In this document: positions 39,993 to 48,915 of the stretch, piece after piece
How positions within the stretch are numbered: the first letter of the stretch is position 1
Layout of the letters: every line of letters begins with the position of its first letter
Source of the DNA: Lentimicrobiaceae bacterium
GTDB lineage: Bacteria; Bacteroidota; Bacteroidia; Bacteroidales; JALOCA01
Direction of reading: 5' to 3'
DNA: 52,434 bases
NCBI GenBank assembly: GCA_023227965.1
Contig: JALOCA010000023.1
Location: 1 to 52,434 of the forward strand
Made by a program: the position numbers and the translations under genes
Notes under the pieces: generated by a model
Database searches by the model: none
The model's input: the letters and a program-made list of their open reading frames with translations, nothing else
Told to the model about the DNA's origin: nothing

Positions 39993-41834
39993 TTGTTTTT
40001 GAAATTTACTAAATTTGAAGAATTCTTGAAAAAACGAATAGAAACAATAAGCGAACTTGACGGGAAAAAATTTTACTTTAGTTTTTTAGCCGGAGCTCAA
40101 CGGATATTTGAAAATCAAAACATTTTAAATAAAATTAACGTTTTTCCGGTTCCGGATGCCGATACGGGAACTAACCTTGCTTTTACGATGCGTTCTATCG
40201 TAGATAGTAATATCCCTACTGATAATCCTAAACTTGCAGCAACAGCACTTGCCGAAGCGGCTATGTCTGGTGCGCGAGGCAACTCAGGGATTATCTTTGC
40301 ACAATTTTTATACGGAATCAGTTGTGAAATTGAGAATGAGGACAATCTTAATATTGATGCCTTTGCAAATATTGTAAAAAAGTCTGTGAAATATGCTTAC
40401 GAAGCTATTGCCCATCCTGTGGAAGGCACTATGATAACAGTTATAAAAGCCTGGGCTGAATATGTTTATTTGATAAAAGATGCTTTCGATGATTTTGTAA
40501 AACTCATCATTGAGGCTTTAAGAGCAGCATATGAATCCTTACAAAAAACCACTCAACAATTGGAAGTACTGAAAAAAGCAAATGTGGTGGATGCAGGAGC
40601 CAAAGCTTTCGTTTTTTTTCTGGAAGGCATGGTGGATTTTTTCAGGCAACAAGAGGTGATAAAAATTGTACCGCCCGAAATAATATCAGCAACAGCAGAT
40701 TTTGATGCATTATCTCATGAGGAAATTACTTTTCGCTATTGTACTGAAGCAATGATAACTCTTAATGACTTATCAGCAATATCAAAAAATAAAATTAAAG
40801 AAAAAATTGAACCGATGGGAGACTCGCTTGTAATAGCAGGTTCTCCCCAAAAAATGCGTTTACATATTCATACGGATAATCCTGCAAAGGTTTTTTCCGT
40901 ATTAGCTTCTTATGGTACCATATCTTACCAAAAAGTTGATGATATGGCTAAACAAAAAGAAATTGCCATAAACCGAAAGTGGGATACAGCCTTACTCACT
41001 GATTCCGTTTGCGACATACCTGAAGAACTTCTTGAAAAATATCAGATTCATACTATCCCTCTTAATATTCATTTTGGTAAAAACAGTTTTCTTGATAAAA
41101 TCACCATTACACCGAATGAATTTTATACAATGCTCGAAAAAAGCAAAGATTATCCCACTTCTTCACAACCCTCTTATGCCGATTTGGTAAGTAAGTTCAG
41201 CTATTTATCCACACATTATAAAAATATTTTTGCCGTACATATTTCGGATAAACTCAGCGGAACATTTTTTAATAGCGAAAAAGCTGCCCAAAATGTAACG
41301 GAAAACATGGGAAAACCTATATCTGTAGTTAATTCAAAATCAGTTACAGGCGCGGAGGGATTGCTGGTTTTGCGTATTGCCCGGGCTATCCAGAATGGAG
41401 AAAACTTCAAAAGTATTAATACCGAAATTCCAGAATGGGTTAAAAAATCCCGGCTCATAGTAAGTCCGAGTACTTTAAAGTATTTTATCCGGGGTGGAAG
41501 AGTCAGCCCCATGAAAGGATTAATTGCAAAAATACTTAATGTAAAACCCATTATTACAATTGATGCTGAAGGAAAACCCCAAGTGCACGAAAAATCCTTT
41601 TCTCAAAAAAGCAGTATCCGAAAAATTCTTCGGCAAATTGCAGCAATAGTGGAAAAAGAAACTATATGGGAATATGCTGTTGTTCATGCTAATAATAACG
41701 ATTTAGCATCCGGTTTAGCTTTAAAACTTGAAAAAATTATTGGCAAAAAACCTGCTTTTATTTACAATATCTCTCCGGTGGTGGGTATTAGTGCCGGAGC
41801 AGGCACTGTTGCAGTATCTTTTCTCTTAGATTAG
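39993..41834 (+). CDS. DAK2-DegV fusion, fatty acid kinase-like (FakA plus FakB in one chain)
   Basis: A 613 aa cytosolic protein (from the first TTG). Residues about 20-220 are a DAK2 kinase domain with PVPDADTGTNLAF (D55 and D57, the metal-binding DxDxGTN pattern) and SGARGNSGIIFAQFL. A FakA-like middle part contains RYCTEAMI and MRLHIHTDNPAKV. From about 333 a DegV domain begins with LLTDSVCDIPEELLEKYQI and includes TSSQPSYADLVSKF, SGTFFNSEKAAQN, LKYFIRGGRVSPMKG and VKPIITIDAEGKP, the fatty-acid-binding FakB pattern. In Firmicutes the two parts are separate proteins that phosphorylate fatty acids for lipid synthesis. No ATG is suitable; TTG at 39993, 39999 or 40026 must serve. Confidence 0.88.
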   Translation: MFLKFTKFEEFLKKRIETISELDGKKFYFSFLAGAQRIFENQNILNKINVFPVPDADTGTNLAFTMRSIVDSNIPTDNPKLAATALAEAAMSGARGNSGIIFAQFLYGISCEIENEDNLNIDAFANIVKKSVKYAYEAIAHPVEGTMITVIKAWAEYVYLIKDAFDDFVKLIIEALRAAYESLQKTTQQLEVLKKANVVDAGAKAFVFFLEGMVDFFRQQEVIKIVPPEIISATADFDALSHEEITFRYCTEAMITLNDLSAISKNKIKEKIEPMGDSLVIAGSPQKMRLHIHTDNPAKVFSVLASYGTISYQKVDDMAKQKEIAINRKWDTALLTDSVCDIPEELLEKYQIHTIPLNIHFGKNSFLDKITITPNEFYTMLEKSKDYPTSSQPSYADLVSKFSYLSTHYKNIFAVHISDKLSGTFFNSEKAAQNVTENMGKPISVVNSKSVTGAEGLLVLRIARAIQNGENFKSINTEIPEWVKKSRLIVSPSTLKYFIRGGRVSPMKGLIAKILNVKPIITIDAEGKPQVHEKSFSQKSSIRKILRQIAAIVEKETIWEYAVVHANNNDLASGLALKLEKIIGKKPAFIYNISPVVGISAGAGTVAVSFLLD

Positions 41835-41860
41835 GATTTAAGGTGTAAAATCCATAAACA

Positions 41861-41887
41861 AAAAATCCCGGCAAATGCCAGGATTTT
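41861..41887. terminator. Shared hairpin terminator between the DegV fusion gene and tRNA-Asp
   Basis: The arms AAAATCC-C-GGCA and TGCC-A-GGATTTT pair with one C-A mismatch around an AA loop. T-runs follow on both strands, so it can end both convergent transcripts. Confidence 0.75.
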
Positions 41888-41888
41888 G

Positions 41889-41962
41889 CGGTCCGGACGG
41901 GACTCGAACCCGCGACCCCGTGCGTGACAGGCACGTATTCTAACCAGCTGAACTACCGAACC
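41889..41962 (-). tRNA. tRNA-Asp (anticodon GTC)
   Basis: On the minus strand a 74-base cloverleaf can be drawn. The acceptor GGTTCGG (from 41962) pairs with CCGGACC with one T-G pair. The D-arm follows with AGCTGGTTAGA. The anticodon stem-loop is CGTGC-CTGTCAC-GCACG with GTC in the loop. The T-arm contains GTTCGAGTC. The discriminator base is G at 41889; CCA is not encoded. Confidence 0.96.
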
Positions 41963-42083
41963 AATATATTGTAATGAACTTAATATAACTTTCCGTTTGG
42001 ATCCGAAAAGCTGTGCAAAGGTAATCTTTTTTTCTACTCATCAAAATAAATGAGAAATTTTTTTAAAAAAATTCTCAAACTAA

Positions 42084-44165
42084 CTACTCAATAATCAATT
42101 TTTTATAAAAAAAATGATTATCATCAGAAATTTTTACAAAATACAATCCCGCAGGTAATCCGGTGGTTTGTATTTGTATTTCAGTGTTATCAACAAAAGA
42201 ATCCCGATAGACGCAATTGCCTGTTGCGGCATACATTTCCACATCTACCGCCTGCATTTCAGGAAGTCGTACCTGAAATGAAGTATTGGCTGGGTTAGGG
42301 TATAAAAGTATACCATCGCCGGTTTCTGTTTCGCAAATTCCAACAGTCGTACTTGTATACTCGGCATTCCATCCTGTAGATGTGTTTAACTCGTCGGTAT
42401 AAAAAAGGATAAACAATTTATCGGTTGCTACGTGAATAGTTTCTGGTATGGTATTGCCCGAATACTCGCCGATAAGCTCCTGGGTGGTGTAATTATAAAT
42501 CTTTAGAAAATCATTTTCCTGTTCAATATCAAATGAATTGAAATCGAGTGTTATGGACTGAGCGCCCGGTGGGCTGATTTTCCATTGACATATAGAGTTA
42601 TTCTGGTAGTTATATCCGCCACTACCGTCAGAAAAAATACCAGAACTACCAGTAAGTGTTTGTAATCCACTGCAAAACTCTGCTATCGGAGCTTGATAAG
42701 TTGCAGTCCATCCCTGCATGGGAGTAGTGCTAGTTACTATAAAAGTAATAAACATTTTATCACCAGTAGAATGCAATACGGGAGGAAGGTTGGTTCCCGA
42801 AAAAATTCCCAACAATGGAGCGGTTGTATCAATCCCGTCGTACACTTTCATAACATCCATATCCTGTACCGTTGCAAATTTGTCAAAAGATAAGGTAATT
42901 GAAGATACGGTATCATCCGGAACCAGCAGCCAACTGCATGCTGCACTTGCCTGATAGTTGTTTACAGGTCCACTGCCATCATCAATAGTTCCACAATGGT
43001 AATTGAGAACATGATTATCACAAAAATAGGGATAATTATCCCCAGGAACTATATTTACGATAGCGCCTTGTCCTTCTGTAAAATTTTGTCCACCTGGGTT
43101 CAGATTATTAAGATAAAAATATCCATTATACGATCCGCTCCAGCCCCAGTTGAAATGGAAATAGGCATCACCCTGATAGCCATCCACATTAAAAGCATGT
43201 CCCCCTGAGCCATAGCCATTATAGTACAAGGGATGTAACTGATCAAGGTTATCTTTCAGCAGCGACGCCCATTCCTCTTCCGTATAATTTTCCTTATCGA
43301 GCAACGTAACTTCGTCAGAGTAATTAAAATACGTTTTCAATGCCTGGACAGCATCCCAACTGTTAGCACCGGAACCGCTTGGAGAATAGGTCATATTCAC
43401 AGCAATCCCGCAATGATAAAGCAGCGTTGCCATGGAGACATTCCCTGTCTGACTGATAGAATTGGTCATATTTTCCCATTGATAAGTCGTGTTGCCAAAA
43501 TCTGCCGATAGATAGCCATATTCAGAATAATAGCCATGTGATCCAGTTCCCTGCAAAGGGTATCGCCAGTAGTACATTACCTGTGCCATAGCGGTAGCCA
43601 CGCAACCGGCATATACATGTCCGGAGGGTCCTCCGGGGTCGGAAGGGCATAATTCGTTGTAGTGCGAACCTTGATCCCATGATGAAGAAAGCAATGGTTC
43701 AATGGCATCTTCATTTTCCGGGAACGATTGCATTGTATTACACGCCCATAGTGTCCAGGCATCAGAGGTTTTTTTATCGGCAGGAAGTTGTTGTTGTTCA
43801 GCAAATACAATTTGTTGGGCATACCCCTGCATCCAGGCAGCAAAATTCGCAGGTTTTTCATCATTCCGGTAGCTTCCCTCAAAGGAGTAGCCCAGCACAG
43901 GATATGACCTGTCGCTTGCCGAAATGATTATAAAACCACCCTCCGAAAAATTAAAAACATAATATGCTGGCATTCCGGAAAAATTTTCGGTACAAACATA
44001 TTCAGCCTTACCACCTGAAACTGTGTATTGTGGATGTAAAAAGATTTTTCCTGAAAAAAAATATTGTGCTACACTTTGGGCTTTTTTTTCAGGAACAAAA
44101 CCAGCTTGACTTTGCAGAAAAAAACATACAACGATAAATAAAAATAAAAAGGTTTTTTTTGCCAT
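42084..44165 (-). CDS. Secreted C10-family cysteine protease with CUB domains and T9SS sorting tail
   Basis: A 693 aa secreted protease of the streptopain type. The signal peptide is at 1-21. A propeptide-like region follows (VLGYSFEGS). The catalytic domain has C188 in AGCVATAMAQVMYYW, H323 in GGHAFNVDGYQGD and FHFNWGWSGSYNGYF. Two CUB-like domains are visible from about 375 (CGTIDDGSGPVNNYQASAAC) and 495 (SSGIFSDGSGGYNYQ), each with the DxFDxxxxxDxMKVYDG or DFLKIYN pattern. The tail LLYPNPANTSFQVRLPE to FFYKKLIIE is the type IX secretion/Por sorting domain. It is the second of two tandem paralogous genes. Confidence 0.92.
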   Translation of the reverse strand: MAKKTFLFLFIVVCFFLQSQAGFVPEKKAQSVAQYFFSGKIFLHPQYTVSGGKAEYVCTENFSGMPAYYVFNFSEGGFIIISASDRSYPVLGYSFEGSYRNDEKPANFAAWMQGYAQQIVFAEQQQLPADKKTSDAWTLWACNTMQSFPENEDAIEPLLSSSWDQGSHYNELCPSDPGGPSGHVYAGCVATAMAQVMYYWRYPLQGTGSHGYYSEYGYLSADFGNTTYQWENMTNSISQTGNVSMATLLYHCGIAVNMTYSPSGSGANSWDAVQALKTYFNYSDEVTLLDKENYTEEEWASLLKDNLDQLHPLYYNGYGSGGHAFNVDGYQGDAYFHFNWGWSGSYNGYFYLNNLNPGGQNFTEGQGAIVNIVPGDNYPYFCDNHVLNYHCGTIDDGSGPVNNYQASAACSWLLVPDDTVSSITLSFDKFATVQDMDVMKVYDGIDTTAPLLGIFSGTNLPPVLHSTGDKMFITFIVTSTTPMQGWTATYQAPIAEFCSGLQTLTGSSGIFSDGSGGYNYQNNSICQWKISPPGAQSITLDFNSFDIEQENDFLKIYNYTTQELIGEYSGNTIPETIHVATDKLFILFYTDELNTSTGWNAEYTSTTVGICETETGDGILLYPNPANTSFQVRLPEMQAVDVEMYAATGNCVYRDSFVDNTEIQIQTTGLPAGLYFVKISDDNHFFYKKLIIE

Positions 44166-44183
44166 TGAGATAATGAATTAAAA

Positions 44184-44214
44184 AAAATGCCATCCAAGGA
44201 AGGACGGCATTTTT
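44184..44214 (-). terminator. Terminator after the first C10 protease gene
   Basis: On the minus strand, arms of the AAAAATGCC-A-TCC / GGA-C-GGCATTTTT type pair with one mismatch and run into T. It lies in the spacer between the two protease genes, so the second gene needs its own promoter or read-through. Confidence 0.7.
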
Positions 44215-44229
44215 AAAATATTTTTTAAA

Positions 44230-46344
44230 TTAGTTAATTACAACTCTTTTGTTTACAACACCCTTGTCCGAAATAATACGGAGTAAATATATTCCGGCAG
44301 AAAGGTTTTTCACATCTATGGTTTCAAAATAATAACCTGAGAAATTATCCTCAGTTTGGTTATAAACTACATTGCCGGACGCAGATACCAACTGTACAGT
44401 AAGACTCTGCAATTCGGGAAGAGTGAAAGTAAGGTTCAGGTTTTCTTTTGTCGGATTAGGATATACCATAAAATTGTTAAAAATACTCTTGTCAGCTATC
44501 CCAACGTTTCCAATTTCCCATTGAGCCTCAAAACCTGCTGCAGTTCCATAATCCCCGGTTTTGAAAATAAGGTATAATTTACCACTTGCACAAGTAATAG
44601 GAGCAGGCAATTCAGAGCCAGTACATGCTGCAAGTAATTGGTTATTACTTAAATCGTAAACTTCCAGAAAGTCCTCTTCGTCAGCAGTTTCAAAACTGTT
44701 AAATGTTAAAGTTATTCCATCGGCATTTAATGGCTGGATTTTCCATCGGCAAATAGACCTATTGTTATAATTTTTATCGTCGCTTCCGTCGTTAATAGTT
44801 CCTGTTGGCTCCGTAAGGGTGGTGATACCACTGCAATAGGTAGGATAAACGGGAGTATACTCAATAATAAATCCTTGACTTCCTGTATTGTTATTGGTAA
44901 TAAAATTAACAAATACCTTGTCGCCGGTAGAAGTGATGATAGCCGGTAACGTAGTACCTGAATAAGCGCCTAACAAGGGTGCATTGGCATCGGAGCCGTC
45001 GTAAATCTTAACGGTATCACCGGCTGCAATATCCATAGATGTAAAATTAAGGTTGAAATACCGTATTGAATCGGGGGGAGCAATCAACCATGAACAGTTT
45101 TTATTATCTTCATAGTTGGAAAGCGGACCACTTCCATCTTCGAACGAACCGGAAGTAGAGGTAAGCGTAGTGGTTCCGCATCCATAAGGATAATCCTGCC
45201 CCGGAACAAAGTTTTTTACCATACCTTGTGACAAATTAAAGCCATGTACATCCTGAAGCGTGAAATATCCGTTGTCCGATCCGCTCCATCCCCAGTTGAA
45301 ATGGTACAAATTGGAAGGTGTAGTAATCTGGTATCCATCTAAAACAAAAGCATGTCCTTCACCCTCAGAAGTTATTCCCGAGTAGTAAAGAGGTTTTTTT
45401 TCGTTAATACTTTGCTGTATCATGTTCTCCCATGCTGTTGGGGTATAACTCATTTTATTCAAATACTGGGTAAGAGAAGAGTATTTAAAATAATTGATTA
45501 ATGCTGGGGGTACATAGGTACTGTAAGCTCCCGAGCCGTCAACACCATAATCCATATCCACTGCCACTCCATTATGGAACATTATTTCCGCTACAGGGAG
45601 AATGCTGTTTCCACTGGTACCATTTGTCGAGTTGAGCATAGCGTCCCACTTGTAAAAAGTCTCTCCATAATTTGCCGTCAGAACACCGTAAGGTGGATTG
45701 TTGTAAGAATGCGAACCTTGTCCCTGCAATGGATAACGGTAATAATACATTATCATTGACATTGCGGTAGCTACACATCCTGTTAGGGCATGCCCACCAG
45801 TTCCTGCTGCATCTTCCGGGCACATTGCATTATACGGGTAAACCTGATCCCATGTCATAAGTACTAACGGAGACACATCCCTTGCACCATCAATGGCAGT
45901 AAGATTAGCTACTTGGGTGGTTAATAAATGATTCCATGCGCTTTGTGTTTTTTCATCAGCTACCAGAGATTGGCTACGAGCAAAAGCAACCTGTTCAGTA
46001 TAAGTGCTCATAAAACTCTTAAAATTGGCATTTTCCATGCTGAAATTACTTTCAGTTGAATATCCAAGAATAGGTGTCAGCACATCTTCTGCCGAAACAA
46101 TGATGAATCCTTTAGGCTCTATGCTGAATATATAAAAAGCAGCATCTCCATCTTTTTTCTGAATATACACATCGCTAAAATGGATATTATCATAACTGAT
46201 ACTGCCATAGTATTGGTTGTGAACTTCATAATAAAAATTTTGTGCAACACGCTCTGCATCTTTCTGCTCAACTTTCCATGCGTAACTGCTAGTTATTCCG
46301 AATAAGAAAAAACAGATAAATAATAGTAATGATTTGTTTTTCAT
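44230..46344 (-). CDS. Secreted C10-family cysteine protease, paralogue of the adjacent gene
   Basis: A 704 aa protein with the same architecture as its neighbour. A signal peptide covers about residues 1-22. The propeptide has FSIEPKGFIIVSAEDVLTPI. The catalytic domain has C190 in TGCVATAMSMIMYYY, H331 in GEGHAFVLDGYQ and HFNWGWSGSDNGYF. Two CUB domains open with SGSFEDGSGPLSNYEDNKNC and GTINDGSDDKNYNN. The T9SS tail runs from MVYPNPTKENLNLTF to VNKRVVIN. Both active-site residues are intact in each paralogue. Identity is well below that of a recent copy, so the duplication is old. A minus-strand -7 box lies upstream. Confidence 0.92.
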   Translation of the reverse strand: MKNKSLLLFICFFLFGITSSYAWKVEQKDAERVAQNFYYEVHNQYYGSISYDNIHFSDVYIQKKDGDAAFYIFSIEPKGFIIVSAEDVLTPILGYSTESNFSMENANFKSFMSTYTEQVAFARSQSLVADEKTQSAWNHLLTTQVANLTAIDGARDVSPLVLMTWDQVYPYNAMCPEDAAGTGGHALTGCVATAMSMIMYYYRYPLQGQGSHSYNNPPYGVLTANYGETFYKWDAMLNSTNGTSGNSILPVAEIMFHNGVAVDMDYGVDGSGAYSTYVPPALINYFKYSSLTQYLNKMSYTPTAWENMIQQSINEKKPLYYSGITSEGEGHAFVLDGYQITTPSNLYHFNWGWSGSDNGYFTLQDVHGFNLSQGMVKNFVPGQDYPYGCGTTTLTSTSGSFEDGSGPLSNYEDNKNCSWLIAPPDSIRYFNLNFTSMDIAAGDTVKIYDGSDANAPLLGAYSGTTLPAIITSTGDKVFVNFITNNNTGSQGFIIEYTPVYPTYCSGITTLTEPTGTINDGSDDKNYNNRSICRWKIQPLNADGITLTFNSFETADEEDFLEVYDLSNNQLLAACTGSELPAPITCASGKLYLIFKTGDYGTAAGFEAQWEIGNVGIADKSIFNNFMVYPNPTKENLNLTFTLPELQSLTVQLVSASGNVVYNQTEDNFSGYYFETIDVKNLSAGIYLLRIISDKGVVNKRVVIN

Positions 46345-46379
46345 GTGATTAATTGTTTTGATTTTTTATTTAAAACGGA

Positions 46380-46387
46380 CAAAGATA
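46380..46387 (-). promoter_or_regulatory. Putative -7 box for the first C10 protease gene
   Basis: The minus strand reads TATCTTTG, a perfect TAnnTTTG match, 35 bases before the ATG at 46344. The nearest upstream TTG is only 15 bases away, so the -33 element is uncertain. Confidence 0.5.
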
Positions 46388-46453
46388 AACGAAAAAACGA
46401 AACAATATATGGGTAAGTTAAAAAATATTTCATTTAAATAAACCCTGTTTTTG

Positions 46454-46461
46454 TAATTTTG
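46454..46461 (+). promoter_or_regulatory. Putative -7 box for hutI
   Basis: TAATTTTG lies 27 bases before the preferred ATG at 46489. It overlaps the in-frame TTG at 46459, which argues against that TTG as the start codon. Confidence 0.45.
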
Positions 46462-46488
46462 AACAGCCTAAGTAATCAAAAACTTCAC

Positions 46489-47748
46489 ATGATGAAAATA
46501 GTAATCAAAAACATCAAAGAATTAATAAGCGTTGAATATAAACCCGTTACATGTATATCAGGCAAGGCAATGTCAAAATTGGAAACCATCAATAATGCAT
46601 GGCTGCTAATAGACAATGGGAAAATTAAGGATTTCGGCAAAATGGAAGACCTATTTCCTTACCTGCCTGAAATACGGCAAACCACTATTAAAGAAATTGA
46701 TGCCTCCGGCAAAATGGTTTTTCCTTCATTTTGCGACAGCCATACCCACCTGGTGTATGCTGGGAGCCGCGAAATTGAATACGTAGATAAAATCAGAGGG
46801 CTTAGCTATGAGGAAATTGCCCGTCGCGGGGGCGGAATCCTGAATTCGGCAAGGCGGTTGCACGAAACTTCGGAAGATGAACTTTTTGAACAGGCAATGC
46901 CCCGGATAAATGAAATTATCAAACTGGGAACTGGTGCAGTAGAAATTAAAAGTGGTTACGGATTGACCGTAGAAGATGAAATTAAAATGCTCAGGGTAAT
47001 CAAAAAGCTGAAAGAGCATTCGCCGGTAACCATAGTACCTACTTTTTTGGGAGCACATGCCGTACCTGCTGAATTTAAAGGAAGACAGGAGGAATATGTT
47101 GACCTGATCATCAGTGAAATGATTCCTCAGATTGCCGGCGAAGATCTGGCAGATTACATTGACGTGTTTTGCGACCACGGTTTTTTCACCGTTGAGGATA
47201 CGGAAAGAATACTGATGGCTGGTATGAAATATGGTCTCCGCCCGAAAATTCATGCCAACGAACTGGGCTATTCCGGTGGAATTCAAACAGGAGTAAAATA
47301 CAATGCGCTATCGGTGGATCATCTGGAGTACACTGGTGATGCCGAAATTGATGCCCTGCTCGGTAGCGAAACCATGCCTACGGTATTACCGGGAGCCGCA
47401 TTTTTCCTTAATATGGCATTGACTCCTGCCCGAAAAATGATAGAAGCTGGTTTGCCAGTGGCTTTTGCAAGTGATTTTAACCCGGGATCATCTCCCAGCG
47501 GCAACATGCAACTGGTACTCTCCATGGCTTGTATCATGTATCGTCTTACTCCTGAAGAAGCAATAAATGCCACAACAATAAATACTGCATATGCCATGGG
47601 TTTAAGTGAAACGCATGGAAGCATTGCCCGTGGCAAAGTAGCTAACCTATTTATCACCAAGGAAATTCCTACTTATGCTTTTATGCCTTATGCTTATGGC
47701 AGCAACAAGGTGGAAACTGTAATTCTTAATGGAAAAATAATTAAATAG
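46489..47748 (+). CDS. hutI: Imidazolonepropionase
   Basis: This metal-dependent amidohydrolase opens imidazolone-5-propionate to formiminoglutamate in histidine degradation. It is 419 aa from ATG 46489 (418 from the adjacent ATG 46492). Landmarks are CDSHTHLVYAGSREIEYVDK with the HxH metal site, the substrate-contact region RGGGILNSARRLHETSED, IKSGYGLTVEDE, HANELGYSGGIQ with another metal His, VDHLEYTGD, and ASDFNPGSSPSGNM with the catalytic Asp. The set is specific for HutI. No other hut genes are adjacent; the next gene is a racemase-family protein 9 bases on. Confidence 0.95.
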   Translation: MMKIVIKNIKELISVEYKPVTCISGKAMSKLETINNAWLLIDNGKIKDFGKMEDLFPYLPEIRQTTIKEIDASGKMVFPSFCDSHTHLVYAGSREIEYVDKIRGLSYEEIARRGGGILNSARRLHETSEDELFEQAMPRINEIIKLGTGAVEIKSGYGLTVEDEIKMLRVIKKLKEHSPVTIVPTFLGAHAVPAEFKGRQEEYVDLIISEMIPQIAGEDLADYIDVFCDHGFFTVEDTERILMAGMKYGLRPKIHANELGYSGGIQTGVKYNALSVDHLEYTGDAEIDALLGSETMPTVLPGAAFFLNMALTPARKMIEAGLPVAFASDFNPGSSPSGNMQLVLSMACIMYRLTPEEAINATTINTAYAMGLSETHGSIARGKVANLFITKEIPTYAFMPYAYGSNKVETVILNGKIIK

Positions 47749-47757
47749 ATAGAAATA

Positions 47758-48450
47758 ATGAAAACAATAGGACTCATTGGCGGCACAAGCTGGCAATCAA
47801 CGCTCGATTATTACCGTATTATTAACCAATTTACGGCGGATACGCTCGGCGGACACAACTCAGCAAAAATCATTCTTAATTCTATCAATTTTGCCGAGGT
47901 GGAAATTTTTATGAAAGGATCAGATTTTAACGGGCTTGCAAATTTTCTAATCCAAAATGCAAAAATGGTTGAAAAAGCCGGAGCCGACATGCTTTTGCTT
48001 TGTGCCAATACTATGCACCTTATTGCCAAAGAAGTACAGCAATCTATTCATATTCCGTTAGTACATATAGCCGATGCCACCGTAGAGGAACTGATGAAGG
48101 CAAACATCCGTTCGGTAGGTTTACTGGGAACACTGATTACCATGGAACAACAGTTTTTTTCGTCAAGAATCAGGGACAAAGGCATCGAAGTACACATTCC
48201 TGAAGAAACCGACCGAAAATTTATTCATAACATCATTTTTAATGAACTTTTCTATGGCATCCGTAACCCGAAATCGAAAGAACAATTTCTTTCAATAATC
48301 AGTAAACTAAAAGGCAAAGGTGCCGAAGGGATTATTCTCGGTTGTACCGAAATTCCACTACTGATTGCGCAGGGAGATGTAAATGCACCTCTGTTCGATA
48401 CCACAAAAATTCATTGCATGGCTGCAGTGAAATTGGCGTTGGCTTCCTGA
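47758..48450 (+). CDS. Aspartate/glutamate racemase family protein
   Basis: A 230 aa cofactor-independent amino-acid racemase. Both active-site cysteines are present: C82 in LLLCANTMHLIA and C196 in ILGCTEIPLLI. The N-terminus MKTIGLIGGTSWQSTLDYYR is the aspartate racemase type, with the GGTSW substrate loop, and GLLGTLITMEQQFF is the matching central part. The substrate (Asp or Glu) cannot be settled. It begins 9 bases after hutI and is probably cotranscribed; hutI yields a glutamate derivative, so a glutamate link is possible, but the MIGGT-type loop favours aspartate. That is inference. Confidence 0.88.
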   Translation: MKTIGLIGGTSWQSTLDYYRIINQFTADTLGGHNSAKIILNSINFAEVEIFMKGSDFNGLANFLIQNAKMVEKAGADMLLLCANTMHLIAKEVQQSIHIPLVHIADATVEELMKANIRSVGLLGTLITMEQQFFSSRIRDKGIEVHIPEETDRKFIHNIIFNELFYGIRNPKSKEQFLSIISKLKGKGAEGIILGCTEIPLLIAQGDVNAPLFDTTKIHCMAAVKLALAS

Positions 48451-48514
48451 AATATTTTTTCTTTATTTACTTGCATACCTTCTTATTTTTTTGTAATATT
48501 CCCATTCCTTAAGC

Positions 48515-48521
48515 AAGGAGG
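48515..48521 (+). promoter_or_regulatory. Strong Shine-Dalgarno sequence
   Basis: AAGGAGG with 5 bases to the ATG at 48527. Such a perfect anti-SD match is unusual in Bacteroidota and unlike the other starts in the window. Confidence 0.7.
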
Positions 48522-48526
48522 GTGTT

Positions 48527-48904
48527 ATGAAAAATATCAATAAGTTAATTACAGTATTTCAAATGCTTATACTTTCAGGGGGAACATTGTTCAGCACGTG
48601 TTCCTTTGCGCAGTCTCCTTTGAAAACTACGGATACAACTATAATTAATAAATACAAGCTGCAATACCAACAAATTGAACTGAAGCGGGGAACTCGGACT
48701 TCTGAACTGGAATATATTTTCAGCGTTCCTGCCACCATAAGTGCCGAGCCGAAGGAAGAGTTTTTAAAAATAGGTGATAAACTGGTTTTAATAAAGGAAG
48801 AGCAGCAGCGGCTCCGCGAAAAGGGCTACTTAAAAATACGTAACTATGTTTTGTTTTACAGTAAGGATATGCTACATCTTTACAATATTCTGCCACCGAA
48901 ATAA
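48527..48904 (+). CDS. Small exported protein, unknown function
   Basis: A 125 aa protein with a signal peptide (about residues 1-29, LITVFQMLILSGGTLFSTCSFA, cleavage before Q). The mature part of about 96 aa is polar (IINKYKLQYQQIELKRGTRT, FSVPATISAEPKEEFLKIGD, VLFYSKDMLHLYNILPPK). No family is recognised. The start is secured by a strong Shine-Dalgarno sequence five bases upstream. It lies 76 bases after the racemase gene and is convergent with the TPR gene. Confidence 0.65.
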   Translation: MKNINKLITVFQMLILSGGTLFSTCSFAQSPLKTTDTTIINKYKLQYQQIELKRGTRTSELEYIFSVPATISAEPKEEFLKIGDKLVLIKEEQQRLREKGYLKIRNYVLFYSKDMLHLYNILPPK

Positions 48905-48915
48905 GGGAGATGGCA

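Noticed and set aside
42084..46344. Tandem C10 genes as an assembly duplication
   Set aside because: The two proteins differ along the whole length and have different tails and spacers, so they are true paralogues.
46459..46488. Upstream TTG as start of hutI
   Set aside because: It overlaps the TAATTTTG -7 box and adds residues not typical of HutI; ATG 46489 or 46492 fits better.
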